From: Anaerolineales bacterium UBA5797
GTDB taxonomy: Bacteria > Chloroflexota > Anaerolineae > Anaerolineales > Villigracilaceae
Length of the DNA: 51,547 bases
Reading direction: 5' to 3'
NCBI GenBank assembly: GCA_002418205.1
Contig: DIDP01000028.1
Coordinates: 976 to 52,522, forward strand
The first letter of the stretch is position 1. Each line of letters begins with the position of its first letter. This document shows, piece after piece, positions 1 through 7,683 of this stretch. The notes beneath the pieces were generated by a model, which made no database searches, was not told the DNA's origin, and saw only the letters and a program-made list of their open reading frames with translations. The translations under genes and the position numbers were made by a program.

Positions 1-702
1 ACGCCGATCTGCCAGGATACCGGCACGCCGATCTTCTACGTCCATTATCCCGAAGGGACCAGCACGCGCAAACTCAAAGAGCAGATCAGGTCTGCGATGG
101 CGGAGGCAACCAAACGGTCCTATATGCGACCGAATGCCGTGGATGCCATCTACGACAGGAACTCCGGAAACAATCTTGGCGGAGAGGACTTCCCGTATAT
201 CCACTTCGAGGAGGTGGATGCCGACCAGCCGCTGGTCATCGAGTTGATGCTAAAGGGCGGCGGGTGCGAGAACGTCGGCGCGCAATATTCGCTGCCGGAT
301 AACAGACTCGGCGCGGGACGTGATCTGGCGGGAGTCCGCAAAGTGGTTTTGGATGCGGTGCAAAAGGCTCAGGGCAAGGGCTGCGCGCCGGGCATTTTGG
401 GCGTGTCCATTGGCGGGGATAGAGGTTCGTCCTATGTCAAATCAAAGGAAGTGTTGTTCAGCGAGATGGGCACGCGCAACGCCGACCCGAAGATCGCCGA
501 ACTCGAGGAACGCCTGACACGGGAAGCCAACCAAATGGGCATCGGTCCGATGGGATTTGGCGGACAGACCACCGTGCTGGATACGAAGATCACCGGGATG
601 CATCGCCTGCCTGCTTCATATTTTGTGTCCGTTTCCTATATGTGCTGGGCATACCGCCGCCGCAGGATGACGGTGAAGGGCGATGAGGTAACTTACGATT
701 AA
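1..702 (+). CDS. fumA: Fumarate hydratase class I, alpha (N-terminal) subunit, 5'-truncated
   Basis: Iron-sulfur fumarase alpha subunit, which interconverts fumarate and malate together with the next gene product. The reading frame is open to the first base, so the true start lies outside the window. Family motifs are visible: CQDTGTP at the left edge, GGGCEN, and GKGCAPGILGVSIGGDRG. The Cys of each is in the position expected to bind the 4Fe-4S cluster. The C-terminal part carries the GGxTTVLD and H-RLPASYFVSV blocks typical of class I fumarase and the related L-tartrate dehydratase. Fumarase is favoured over tartrate dehydratase on general prevalence; the sequence alone does not decide it. 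Confidence 0.93.
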   Translation, partial: TPICQDTGTPIFYVHYPEGTSTRKLKEQIRSAMAEATKRSYMRPNAVDAIYDRNSGNNLGGEDFPYIHFEEVDADQPLVIELMLKGGGCENVGAQYSLPDNRLGAGRDLAGVRKVVLDAVQKAQGKGCAPGILGVSIGGDRGSSYVKSKEVLFSEMGTRNADPKIAELEERLTREANQMGIGPMGFGGQTTVLDTKITGMHRLPASYFVSVSYMCWAYRRRRMTVKGDEVTYD

Positions 703-706
703 TTCT

Positions 707-781
707 TTAACACAAAGGATACAAAGTGCACGAAGGGAAAAACTTGAAAGCCTTTGTGTTCTTCGTGCCCTTTGTGGTGGA
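707..781. repeat. Palindromic CACAAAGG/CACGAAG intergenic element
   Basis: The gap between the two fumarase subunit genes is filled by an imperfect inverted repeat. The left arm has ACACAAAGG and GCACGAAGGG; the right arm has CCTTTGTG, CTTCGTGCC and CCTTTGTGG. The two half-units recur in both orientations. This composition resembles short dispersed palindromic elements of environmental bacteria. The family assignment is from memory and no second copy exists in this window. Confidence 0.6.
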
Positions 782-795
782 TAAAGGAAAATATC

Positions 796-1425
796 ATGCG
801 CGAAATAACCATTCCCATCAGCGATGAGGTCGTCCGCAGTCTGCACATCGGCGAGCCGGTCGCCCTCAGCGGCGTGATGATGACCGGGCGCGACGCGGTC
901 CATAAATGGATGAACGACACGTTCATCAAAAAGACGCGTGAACCGCAGGGCGATGATCTGCAGGTCTATGAGCAGATCAGGAAAGTTCTCGATCATGGCG
1001 TGCTGTATCACTGCGGACCCGTCGTTTCCGGGCTGGATACAAAGGAATATAAATTCGTCGCGGCGGGACCGACCACGTCCATCCGCGAGGAGCCGTATCA
1101 AGCCGATGTGATGAAGCACTTCAACCTCAAGGGCGTGATCGGCAAAGGTGGCATGGGCGCGAAGACCTTGAAGGGCTGTGAGGAGACTCCCGGCGTGTAC
1201 TTCCATGCCATCGGAGGCGCGGCGTCATATCTTGCGCAGACCGTGCAAAAGGTTTTGGGAGTCTATAAACTCGAAGAGTTCGGCGTCCCCGAAGCGATGT
1301 GGGTGATCGAAGTGAAGGAGTTCCCAGTGGTGGTCACGATGGACGCGCACGGACAATCGAAACATTCCACGCTGGATGAGGAATCGAAGAAGGTGTTGGA
1401 CGAGTTGCTGGCGGAACCATACTGA
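796..1425 (+). CDS. fumB: Fumarate hydratase class I, beta (C-terminal) subunit
   Basis: Second subunit of the two-subunit class I fumarase, 209 aa. It begins MREITIPIS and contains the family blocks GEPVALSGVMMTGRDAVHK, YHCGPVV, GPTTSIRE and GVIGKGGMG, which line the substrate site. The ATG at 796 is chosen because AAAGGA sits 7 nt upstream and family homology starts there. An in-frame extension back to 754 would run into the palindromic repeat. It follows the alpha subunit by 93 nt and ends at a strong hairpin terminator, so the pair probably forms one transcript. Confidence 0.93.
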   Translation: MREITIPISDEVVRSLHIGEPVALSGVMMTGRDAVHKWMNDTFIKKTREPQGDDLQVYEQIRKVLDHGVLYHCGPVVSGLDTKEYKFVAAGPTTSIREEPYQADVMKHFNLKGVIGKGGMGAKTLKGCEETPGVYFHAIGGAASYLAQTVQKVLGVYKLEEFGVPEAMWVIEVKEFPVVVTMDAHGQSKHSTLDEESKKVLDELLAEPY

Positions 1426-1444
1426 AACTTTCTTGGAAGATCGA

Positions 1445-1480
1445 CAGGAGCGGGAGCAGCCTCGCTCCTGTTTTGTTTTA
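1445..1480 (+). terminator. Intrinsic terminator of the fumarase operon
   Basis: CAGGAGCG (1445-1452) pairs perfectly with CGCTCCTG (1463-1470) around a 10-nt loop and is followed by TTTTGTTTTA. It lies 20 nt after the beta-subunit stop codon. Confidence 0.85.
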
Positions 1481-1522
1481 TCAGATTACCGTTACAATTA
1501 TGCCCAATAAAAGGAAAAGATA

Positions 1523-2041
1523 TTGGATAATCTGCTTCACCTCTTTTGGACGTTCATCAAGATCAACCTGCTCAGTACATCGGGTCCTGCCTCGGTTGGG
1601 TTGCTATACAAAGAGGCAGTGGGGAAGTTCATGACCGATGCACAGTTCATTCAGGCGGTGGGCATCTCCTCCTTTTTGCCGGGGTCGGACGCGCTGCAAC
1701 TCGCCATGTTCGTGGGATATTCGGCGCATGGCGTATCGGGCGCGTTGGTCGCTTTGCTGGGTTCGATCCTTCCACCTACTTTGTTGATGTTCGGGGTGGT
1801 GGCTGTGTTGCACCGGCTGCGGCGTGAAGCCTGGGTCAGTCAGTTCGTGGAGGGATTGACTCCCGCGGTGGCGGTGTTGATGCTCTTCGTGGCGTGGAAA
1901 ATTTTCACAGGCGGCTCAAACGGCAGCCTGAATTGGCAGACCTTGGCGCTCGCGGTCGCCAGTTTCATCGCGCTGATCTTCGACGCGCCTGCGCCTCTGG
2001 TGTTGTTGATCGCCGGTCTCGTGGGGATGTTTATTTTCTGA
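1523..2041 (+). CDS. chrA: Chromate transporter family protein, first half-size subunit
   Basis: 172-aa CHR-family membrane protein with about five hydrophobic segments. It carries the family landmarks STSGPASVGLLYKEAV near residue 15 and LPGSDALQLAMFVGY near residue 52. The family consensus has LPGP at the latter site, so the Ser is a small variation. Short-chain CHR proteins occur as tandem pairs that work together. Most characterised members export chromate by proton antiport, but the natural anion here is unknown. The start is a TTG with AAAGGAAAAGA just upstream. It overlaps the second subunit by 1 nt (TGATG), indicating translational coupling. A possible -10 (TACAAT) lies at 1493. Confidence 0.85.
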   Translation: MDNLLHLFWTFIKINLLSTSGPASVGLLYKEAVGKFMTDAQFIQAVGISSFLPGSDALQLAMFVGYSAHGVSGALVALLGSILPPTLLMFGVVAVLHRLRREAWVSQFVEGLTPAVAVLMLFVAWKIFTGGSNGSLNWQTLALAVASFIALIFDAPAPLVLLIAGLVGMFIF

Positions 2042-2592
2042 TGAAGAAATCGAAGTTGTCGGTCTGGACGCATCTGTTCTGGATGTTCCTGAAGATCAAT
2101 CTGTTGAGCACTTCGGGTCCGGCTTCCGTTGGTCTGTTATACAAGGAGGCGGTGGATAAAAAGCTCATGACCGAAGCGCAATTCGTGGAAGCAGTGGGGT
2201 TTTCGAATGTGCTGCCCGGCAGTGAAGCATTGAAACTCGCCATGTTCGTCGGATTTGCGGCAGGCGGTTTTCCCGGCACGGTCGCCGCGCTGATCGGCTC
2301 CACTTTGCCGCCGACGGTCATCATGCTGGCGGTTGCCGCACTCGTCACCCGCTATCAGGGCGAGGCATGGATGCAGGGATTCATGAGCGGGCTGGGACCC
2401 GCGGTGGCGATGTTGATCGTTGTGGTGGCATGGCAGATCTTCCGCGCGGAAAGTTATAAGTCATTGCAGTGGCGTTCGCTGACGATCGCGGGTCTGAGCG
2501 CCATCGCGCTTTGGCTCGACATCCCTTCGCCTCTCGTCCTGTTTGGGGCGGGGATCCTGGGGATCATCCTGTTTGGACGGAGAACTTCATGA
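2041..2592 (+). CDS. chrA: Chromate transporter family protein, second half-size subunit
   Basis: 183-aa paralogue of the preceding gene. It has the same STSGPASVGLLYKEAV block and an LPGSEALKLAMFVGF motif, and ends in a short basic tail (FGRRTS). The two subunits probably insert with opposite topology and form one CHR transporter, as inferred for other short-chain CHR pairs. Its stop overlaps the start of the universal stress protein gene by 4 nt (ATGA), so all three genes are likely co-translated. The association of an oxyanion exporter with a stress protein fits a defensive role, but no substrate can be read from the sequence. Confidence 0.85.
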   Translation: MKKSKLSVWTHLFWMFLKINLLSTSGPASVGLLYKEAVDKKLMTEAQFVEAVGFSNVLPGSEALKLAMFVGFAAGGFPGTVAALIGSTLPPTVIMLAVAALVTRYQGEAWMQGFMSGLGPAVAMLIVVVAWQIFRAESYKSLQWRSLTIAGLSAIALWLDIPSPLVLFGAGILGIILFGRRTS

Positions 2593-3437
2593 TAGAGAAT
2601 CTTTTGATCGCAACCAACGGATACAAGGGGACACTGCCTGCCATCGAATATGGTCTGTGGTTTGCCGAATCCATGCGGATGAAGATCACGCTTCTGGGTG
2701 TGACCGAGAGCCTGAGTCCCGCGGCGATAGACGATCACCACCCTTTGGAGGAGGTCTTCGAACGCGCCGTCAGCTTGTTCAAGGAAAGGGGAGTGGAATA
2801 CAGCCTCGAGGTCCGGATGGGCGAGGCGGAGCAGGTTATCCCGGAGAGATCGAACAGCGGCGAATATATCACTGCCGTCGGTCCGTTGGGACGTCCGCAG
2901 ATCAGGCGCTGGCTGACGGGTCGTTCCATCCGTCCGTTGATGGAAAAGATCCAGGGACCGATTCTGTATGTGCCTGCGGTGCGTCTGCCGGTGAGGAAGT
3001 TGCTGATCAGTGTGGGCGGACTGGGATATGAAGTGGCGGCGGAAAACCTGGCATTTCAGGTCGCGGTCGCCAGTCATGCGGATGTCACGGTTCTGCATGT
3101 GGTGCCCCCGGCGGATCTGGACTATCCCACGACGCGTGAGGTGCGCGAGCACCTGGATGATCTTGCAGAGACGGATACACTGCCTGGACGCAGCCTGCGG
3201 CAGGCATTGGATCTTGCCCGATCGGCTGGTTTGCAGGCGGGCGCCAGGGCGCGGCAGGGGAACGTTGTGGAGGAGATATTGAACGAGATCAGGGAGGGGG
3301 ATTACGATCTGGTCTGCATGGGTTCACCATACAGCGCCAGCGCGATGCGCCAGCTCTATACGCCCAACGTCACTGCCGAGGTTGCCGAGGTCGCGCATTG
3401 CCCCGTGATGACCGCCCGTTACAAACGTGCTTCATAG
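2589..3437 (+). CDS. Tandem universal stress protein (UspA-like)
   Basis: 282-aa soluble protein with two Usp-like alpha/beta domains: roughly residues 1-130 (MIENLLIATNGYKGTLPAIEYG) and 135-282 (RKLLISVGGLGYEVAAENLAF...). The second ends in DYDLVCMGSPYSASAMRQ and VAEVAHCPVMTAR, matching the usual Gly-rich nucleotide loop and final beta strand. The first domain lacks a clear GxxGxxxS ATP loop and may be degenerate. The start overlaps the chromate transporter stop (ATGA). It converges with the minus-strand gene ending at 3448, leaving 10 bp between stop codons. Confidence 0.8.
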   Translation: MIENLLIATNGYKGTLPAIEYGLWFAESMRMKITLLGVTESLSPAAIDDHHPLEEVFERAVSLFKERGVEYSLEVRMGEAEQVIPERSNSGEYITAVGPLGRPQIRRWLTGRSIRPLMEKIQGPILYVPAVRLPVRKLLISVGGLGYEVAAENLAFQVAVASHADVTVLHVVPPADLDYPTTREVREHLDDLAETDTLPGRSLRQALDLARSAGLQAGARARQGNVVEEILNEIREGDYDLVCMGSPYSASAMRQLYTPNVTAEVAEVAHCPVMTARYKRAS

Positions 3438-3447
3438 CTTCTTGAGT

Positions 3448-4191
3448 TTATGACAATCCGGGGGTGTATTTGTTTTCCCATTCCGCGATCGCGGCGCGGA
3501 TGGCGGCTTTGATCTCTTCGTCCGGGACCGCGTCGACCCCCTCATATTTGTCCATGCCCACATAGACGTTCACGCCGCCCGTCGCCGACTCCATGAGTGA
3601 GACGCCCATGCTTTCGAGTTTGGTGCCCTCGATGCGGGCTTGCAGGATCTCATTGATCTGCCCGACGATGCTGGTGGGCGCGGCGGGCTTTTCATCCTGC
3701 CTGGTCTTCGATCCCGCGACAGGCGTGGAAACCGGTTTGGAAACTTGCGGGGTTTGTTTTGGCGCGGGTGATTTCACCGAGACAGGTTTTCCCTGGGGCG
3801 GTGCATCCAACGCGCCTAACCGGGATTCAATGGAAGGCGCGGCAGGCGTTGATGGAGCCGGGACAGGTTTCGACTTGCCTTCCAGCCACGGGCGGATGGC
3901 GTTCAAAATTTCGATCAACCGTTTCCGCTGGTCGGAGGTCAATGCAGATGTATCCACGCGCGCGCCGTCAAGGTCGAGGGTCAAGCCTCCGCTTTCGTTT
4001 TTGATCCGCAACAGACCGGGATCATCCACTTTGACCGCGGCGGGTTGCGGCGCGGGCTGCTGCTTCTTTTCCTCCTGCTCCTCGGCAATGCGCCTCTTGC
4101 GTCCCTGGTTTCTACCTTCGAACAACCCGAAGATATAAACGAATAAAAGACCCGCGATCCATCCGACAATCGACCAATTAAATTCCATCAT
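3448..4191 (-). CDS. Membrane-anchored hypothetical protein with Pro/Ala-rich linker
   Basis: 247 aa, family not recognised. One hydrophobic helix lies at residues 7-24 (SIVGWIAGLLFVYIFGLF), followed by a basic stretch. A cytoplasmic Pro/Ala/Lys-rich linker runs from about 45 to 175, interrupted by a short ordered segment around residues 60-105. A compact C-terminal domain of about 70 residues starts at SIVGQINEILQARIEG and ends in EEIKAAIRAAIAEWENKY. Two ATG codons stand in tandem (4191, 4188) behind GGAAGG. The start directly abuts the mutM stop with no gap, so it is co-translated with the DNA glycosylase. The contents of the C-terminal domain suggest a small alpha/beta fold and no enzyme motif. 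Confidence 0.7.
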   Translation of the reverse strand: MMEFNWSIVGWIAGLLFVYIFGLFEGRNQGRKRRIAEEQEEKKQQPAPQPAAVKVDDPGLLRIKNESGGLTLDLDGARVDTSALTSDQRKRLIEILNAIRPWLEGKSKPVPAPSTPAAPSIESRLGALDAPPQGKPVSVKSPAPKQTPQVSKPVSTPVAGSKTRQDEKPAAPTSIVGQINEILQARIEGTKLESMGVSLMESATGGVNVYVGMDKYEGVDAVPDEEIKAAIRAAIAEWENKYTPGLS

Positions 4192-4995
4192 TCACCTTCC
4201 CGATTGACAATAAGGACAAAAGTGCGTGCTGCGCTGCCCGACAATTATACGTTGAATTGGCGTGCCGCAAACCGGGCAGGGCTTCCCCTCCTGGTCATAT
4301 ACCCGGAAATAGTTCTGGAACTCGCCGCCGCGATAGACCCAGTCGATGGACGCGCCGTTGCGCCGGATGCCCGTCTTCAACACCTTGCGGATCGCTTCAT
4401 GCAACGCCTCAGCCTGTTTCGCCGTTATCGAATCAGAGGCGCGCAGCGGATGCAGTTTCGCGATGTGCAGGGCTTCATCCGTATAGATGTTGCCCAGCCC
4501 GGCGATAAAGGTCTGGTCGAGGAGCAGGGGTTTAAGTTGACGTTTTTTCCCTGTCAGTGAGTTATACAGCCATTGCGGCGTGAATTCCCTGCCCAGGGGT
4601 TCCGGTCCCAGTTTGCCGAGCACTTCTTCCGGGTTTGCTGTCAGCCAGACGCGCCCGAACTTGCGCGTATCGTTGAACGCCAGTGATTGATCTCCGCTCA
4701 AATGAATTACAAGCCTGTCATGTTTTTCTGGTTTGGATGAGCTGTCTCGAAGAATAAGATCGCCGCTCATCCGCAGGTGGATGAGCAGGTGGTAGTCACT
4801 GAGTTGGATATTGAGATATTTTGCGCGGCGACCTACATCCAGGATCTTTTGTCCCTGGATCTGTTCCTTGAACCTTCGCGGTGTGGGCATGGCAAGTGTA
4901 CGGTTCCAGCGCAGGTCGGCGGAAAGGATCGTCCTGCCGACGAGGACCGGTTTCAATTGACGTGCAAACGTTTCTACTTCAGGAAGTTCGGGCAT
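4192..4995 (-). CDS. mutM: Formamidopyrimidine-DNA glycosylase (Fpg/MutM)
   Basis: Bifunctional base-excision repair glycosylase/AP lyase for oxidised purines, 267 aa (family about 270). The N-terminus is MPELPEVET: after Met removal, Pro1 is the Schiff-base nucleophile and Glu2 the general acid. A GRRAKYL block carries the conserved hairpin Lys, GLGNIYTDEALH is the helix-two-turn-helix region, and a C-terminal zinc finger has CPVC and CPYC pairs near residues 240-263. All catalytic landmarks are intact. No clear Shine-Dalgarno sequence precedes the ATG. The membrane-anchored gene downstream starts at its stop codon. Confidence 0.96.
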   Translation of the reverse strand: MPELPEVETFARQLKPVLVGRTILSADLRWNRTLAMPTPRRFKEQIQGQKILDVGRRAKYLNIQLSDYHLLIHLRMSGDLILRDSSSKPEKHDRLVIHLSGDQSLAFNDTRKFGRVWLTANPEEVLGKLGPEPLGREFTPQWLYNSLTGKKRQLKPLLLDQTFIAGLGNIYTDEALHIAKLHPLRASDSITAKQAEALHEAIRKVLKTGIRRNGASIDWVYRGGEFQNYFRVYDQEGKPCPVCGTPIQRIIVGQRSTHFCPYCQSGR

Positions 4996-5014
4996 GGTGG
5001 CTGTTGGTTGTGAG

Positions 5015-5076
5015 TTTTTAGCTCTTAGCGCTGGGTTGGCTTTTAGCGCTTGCTAAACGCTAACGGTTAAAAGCTA
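5015..5076. repeat. Intergenic inverted/direct repeats (GCTAAAAGC units)
   Basis: The gap between prs and mutM contains TTTAGC-GCTT-GCTAAA (about 5043-5058) nested within TAAAAGC-type arms, plus further copies of TTAGCGCT/AGCGCT. Several alternative hairpins are possible. On the minus strand it lies just after the prs stop codon and could act as a weak terminator or transcript-stabilising hairpin. It looks like a small repetitive element. Confidence 0.45.
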
Positions 5077-6072
5077 TTATTCGTTGAACATCTCTCCGAC
5101 GCTTCGACCTTCGTGGGCGCGGCGGATGACCTCTCCCAGCATGGGTGCAATGGAAAGGATCGTCAGGCGTCCTTCGAGAAGTTTCAATTTTTCCGGCGGG
5201 ATCATGATCGTGTCTGTGGTGATGATGTGTTTGATGGGCAGGGCGGCGAGCTTCTCCGCGGCATCTTTCGAGAAAATGGGATGGATGAATGCAAGGTACA
5301 CATCCCGCGCGCCGTGCTTCTTGACGACGTTTACCGCCTGCGCAATGGACCCTCCCGTATCCACCTCATCGTCCACGACGATCACATCCCGGTCGGTGAC
5401 GTTGCCGATCAACGTCAAAGCCTCCGCCTTGGCCTGGTTCCCAACGCGACGCTTCTCGATGAACGCGATAGGCAAATCCAGATCGAGGGCGTAGTTGCGT
5501 CCCTTTTTGGCAAAGCCGAGATCGGTCGCAACCACAACGGGATCCTTCATCTTCGCAAGGAGGTTGTCGCGGATGTGTTCGCTGATCATGTGCGACGCGG
5601 TCAACACGTCGCCGGGGATCGAAAAGAATCCCTGGATCTGCCCGGCGTGTGGATCGAACGTCATGTAGCGGTCCGCCCCCGCGACCTCGATCATGTCCGC
5701 GACCAGGCGCGCAGTGATGGGCACACGCGGCTGGTCCTTTTTATCCGAACGCCCATAGGCAAGATAGGGGACAACAGCCGTAATGCGCGCCGCGGAATCC
5801 AGTCGCAGTGTCTGGATCATGATCAACAGTTCCATCAGGTTGTAATGCACGGGCTTCGAAGTCGTCTGAATGACGTACACATCCTGCCCGCGGGCACTGC
5901 TGTTCAATTTGATGAAGATGTTTTCATTGGGGAACAGGATCACTTCCCTGGGGCTTAGCTTTTGATGGAGATAATCGGCGATCTTTTGTGCAAGTTCCGG
6001 CGAGCCTGAGCCCGCATATAATTTGATCTCCCCGTACATTTTCATCTCATGGTGATGAATATGCTGTACCAT
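5077..6072 (-). CDS. prs: Ribose-phosphate pyrophosphokinase (PRPP synthetase)
   Basis: 331 aa. It makes 5-phosphoribosyl diphosphate from ribose 5-phosphate and ATP for nucleotide, His and Trp synthesis. Visible motifs: YLAYGRSDKKDQPRVPITARLVADM (flexible ATP loop), DPHAGQIQGFF, and VVVDDEVDTGGS (PRPP-binding loop, usually DDMIDTAGT). The N-terminus (MVQHIHHHEMKMYGE) is slightly longer than usual. The ATG at 6072 is preferred over the GTG at 6075 because AGGAGA is better spaced and the ATG overlaps the meaB stop by 1 nt (TGATG). The coupling to meaB is unusual, since prs normally sits with glmU or nucleotide genes. Confidence 0.93.
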   Translation of the reverse strand: MVQHIHHHEMKMYGEIKLYAGSGSPELAQKIADYLHQKLSPREVILFPNENIFIKLNSSARGQDVYVIQTTSKPVHYNLMELLIMIQTLRLDSAARITAVVPYLAYGRSDKKDQPRVPITARLVADMIEVAGADRYMTFDPHAGQIQGFFSIPGDVLTASHMISEHIRDNLLAKMKDPVVVATDLGFAKKGRNYALDLDLPIAFIEKRRVGNQAKAEALTLIGNVTDRDVIVVDDEVDTGGSIAQAVNVVKKHGARDVYLAFIHPIFSKDAAEKLAALPIKHIITTDTIMIPPEKLKLLEGRLTILSIAPMLGEVIRRAHEGRSVGEMFNE

Positions 6073-7088
6073 CACTTCTCCTGGTTTGGATTTCCGTTCA
6101 ACAATTGATTCACTGCCTCGTAGGGGGACAAATTCCTTTGGATGACCTGTTCCATGACCGCTTCGTACTTCTCTTTTTGGACCCGGTCGAAGAACCGCTT
6201 CATCAGCTCTGACTGCAAAACCGCCTCCAACTCGGACCCCAGCCTGGCGCGGTCACGAACCGCCCAATCCCCGTTCTGACGGATGTGCGCGGCATGTCTG
6301 GCGATGGAGTCAGCCAGCTCCGCGATCCCCGTTCCATCCGTCGCGATGGTCTTGTGGATGGGCGGGATCCAGATCTTTGAATCCGGTTCGGGCGCGTCGA
6401 TGCTCATCGCCTGCCCGTGATGGCGGAAGACGCGTTTCGTCGGATGGGCAAGTTCGAGCGTGGAGCGAAGCGCACGTTCCGTATTCTCCACACCGGGGCG
6501 ATCCGCTTTGTTGATGACGAGTACGTCCGCGATCTCCAATATCCCCGCTTTGATCGCCTGGATGTCATCGCCGAGACCGGGCGCCTCGACGACCAGCGTG
6601 GTATGCGCGAGCCGGGCGATCTCCACCTCCCCCTGCCCCGCGCCGACGGTTTCGATGATGATGATCTCATACCCGGCGGCATCGAAGACCTGCACCAGCG
6701 CGGCGGTCGTCTGCGCCAGCCCGCCGACCGAGCCGCGCGAAGCCATCGAACGGATGAAGACACCGTTGTCGCCTGAAAGATCGCGCATGCGCACGCGGTC
6801 GCCCAGCACCGCGCCGCCCGTGAAGGGACTCGATGGATCGACCGCGATGATCGCGACCCTTTTGTCCTGTTGCTTGCGATAGTACAGTGTGAGCTGGTTG
6901 ACGAGCGACGATTTGCCCGTGCCCGGCGCACCCGTCACGCCGATGAGATGCGCCCTGCCGGTATGAGGGAATAATTCCGCAAGCGCGGCGCGTCCATCAG
7001 ATGATTCGTTTTCCACCTGCGTCAGCAGGCGGGATAATGCAAGCCGGTTGCCTTCGAGAACGGATTGGGTCAAGGATGTGTTCCTCAT
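6072..7088 (-). CDS. meaB: Methylmalonyl-CoA mutase-associated GTPase MeaB (ArgK family)
   Basis: 338-aa G3E-type GTPase that gates cobalamin delivery to, and protects, adenosylcobalamin-dependent acyl-CoA mutases. Walker A is GAPGTGKSS near residue 57, followed by VDPSSPFTGGAVLGDRVRM, ETVGAGQGEVEIA (switch region; family form ETVGVGQSE) and the guanine-specificity motif NKAD. The C-terminal helical region ends in a dimerisation arm. It lies 44 nt downstream of the cobalamin-binding subunit gene, separated by a perfect 12-bp hairpin, and overlaps prs downstream. The catalytic mutase subunit is not in this window. Confidence 0.93.
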   Translation of the reverse strand: MRNTSLTQSVLEGNRLALSRLLTQVENESSDGRAALAELFPHTGRAHLIGVTGAPGTGKSSLVNQLTLYYRKQQDKRVAIIAVDPSSPFTGGAVLGDRVRMRDLSGDNGVFIRSMASRGSVGGLAQTTAALVQVFDAAGYEIIIIETVGAGQGEVEIARLAHTTLVVEAPGLGDDIQAIKAGILEIADVLVINKADRPGVENTERALRSTLELAHPTKRVFRHHGQAMSIDAPEPDSKIWIPPIHKTIATDGTGIAELADSIARHAAHIRQNGDWAVRDRARLGSELEAVLQSELMKRFFDRVQKEKYEAVMEQVIQRNLSPYEAVNQLLNGNPNQEK

Positions 7089-7102
7089 TCAAATAAAACG
7101 AA

Positions 7103-7133
7103 ATTACGCAATACCTTTTGCGTATTGCGTAAT
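7103..7133. repeat. Perfect 12-bp inverted repeat between mutase subunit and meaB
   Basis: ATTACGCAATAC (7103-7114) pairs perfectly with GTATTGCGTAAT (7122-7133) around a 7-nt loop. On the minus strand it begins within the stop codon of the cobalamin-binding gene and is followed by TTTCGTTTTATTT. It may be a leaky terminator, an attenuation point or a small repeat element. Confidence 0.6.
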
Positions 7134-7531
7134 CATTTGTTTATGGCCTCACGAATTTGCCTGATGATGTCCTCGGTCGATGCACCGGGACCATAAATGC
7201 CTGCGATGCCCATCTCCTTGAGACGGGGCATGTCTTCATCCGGGATGATGCCTCCGATGAAGACCCTGACATCCTCCTGCCCGTTGGCTTTGAGCAGTTC
7301 CAAAATGCGCGGCGCCAGCGCCATATGCGCTCCCGACAGGATGGATAGACCGACCACATCCACATCCTCCTGCAGTGCGGCTTCGGCTATCATCTCAGGC
7401 GTCTGGCGCAGGCCGGTGTAGATCACCTCCATGCCGGCGTCGCGCAGCGCGCGCGCCACCACTTTTGCGCCCCGGTCGTGACCATCCAGTCCCGGTTTGG
7501 CAACCAGCACACGTATTTTTTTCTCCGCCAT
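7133..7531 (-). CDS. Cobalamin-binding subunit of an acyl-CoA mutase (methylmalonyl-CoA mutase C-terminal domain)
   Basis: 132-aa stand-alone B12-binding domain. It shows the base-off/His-on signature DGHDRG (DxHxxG, His ligand to cobalt) near residue 15, followed by SGAHM and FIGGIIPDED, the other two cofactor-contacting loops. Such separate small subunits pair with a large catalytic subunit in archaeal and many bacterial mutases. The ATG at 7531 is chosen because GGAGGA precedes it and because a TATAAT at 7565-7560 would place the transcript start downstream of the alternative ATG at 7558. Adjacent meaB fits the role. Substrate (methylmalonyl, isobutyryl, ethylmalonyl) cannot be told. Confidence 0.92.
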   Translation of the reverse strand: MAEKKIRVLVAKPGLDGHDRGAKVVARALRDAGMEVIYTGLRQTPEMIAEAALQEDVDVVGLSILSGAHMALAPRILELLKANGQEDVRVFIGGIIPDEDMPRLKEMGIAGIYGPGASTEDIIRQIREAINK

Positions 7532-7559
7532 GGTTCCTCCATGAATATATTCTGACATG

Positions 7560-7565
7560 ATTATA
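7560..7565 (-). promoter_or_regulatory. -10 box (TATAAT) for the mutase-subunit/meaB/prs operon
   Basis: Consensus TATAAT on the minus strand. The expected transcript start near 7553 gives a leader of about 20 nt to the ATG at 7531. No good -35 is visible at 17 nt. Confidence 0.5.
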
Positions 7566-7634
7566 CTATGCCGGTCATGGCGCGTTCGAGCACATGATTT
7601 GGATGTAAAAATCCCAACGGCATTGTAATTCCCA

Positions 7635-7677
7635 TGACTCTTAGGCGAGTCAGGTCAACTATAAAATATGCTATACT
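7635..7677 (+). promoter_or_regulatory. Promoter with inverted-repeat operator candidate
   Basis: TGACTC-TTAGGC-GAGTCA (7635-7652) is a perfect 6-bp inverted repeat. TATACT at 7672-7677 is a good -10 box ending only 6 nt before the ATG at 7684, so transcription would start at or next to the start codon. The -35 region is not consensus, so an activator or the palindrome may matter. Confidence 0.45.
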
Positions 7678-7683
7678 TCGCAC

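Noticed and set aside
5113..5958. 281-aa plus-strand frame opposite prs
   Set aside because: Antisense to an intact PRPP synthetase gene, with composition of a shadow frame.
7532..7683. Cobalamin riboswitch upstream of the mutase subunit
   Set aside because: The likely leader from the TATAAT box is only about 20 nt, too short for this riboswitch, and no B12-box-like sequence is visible.
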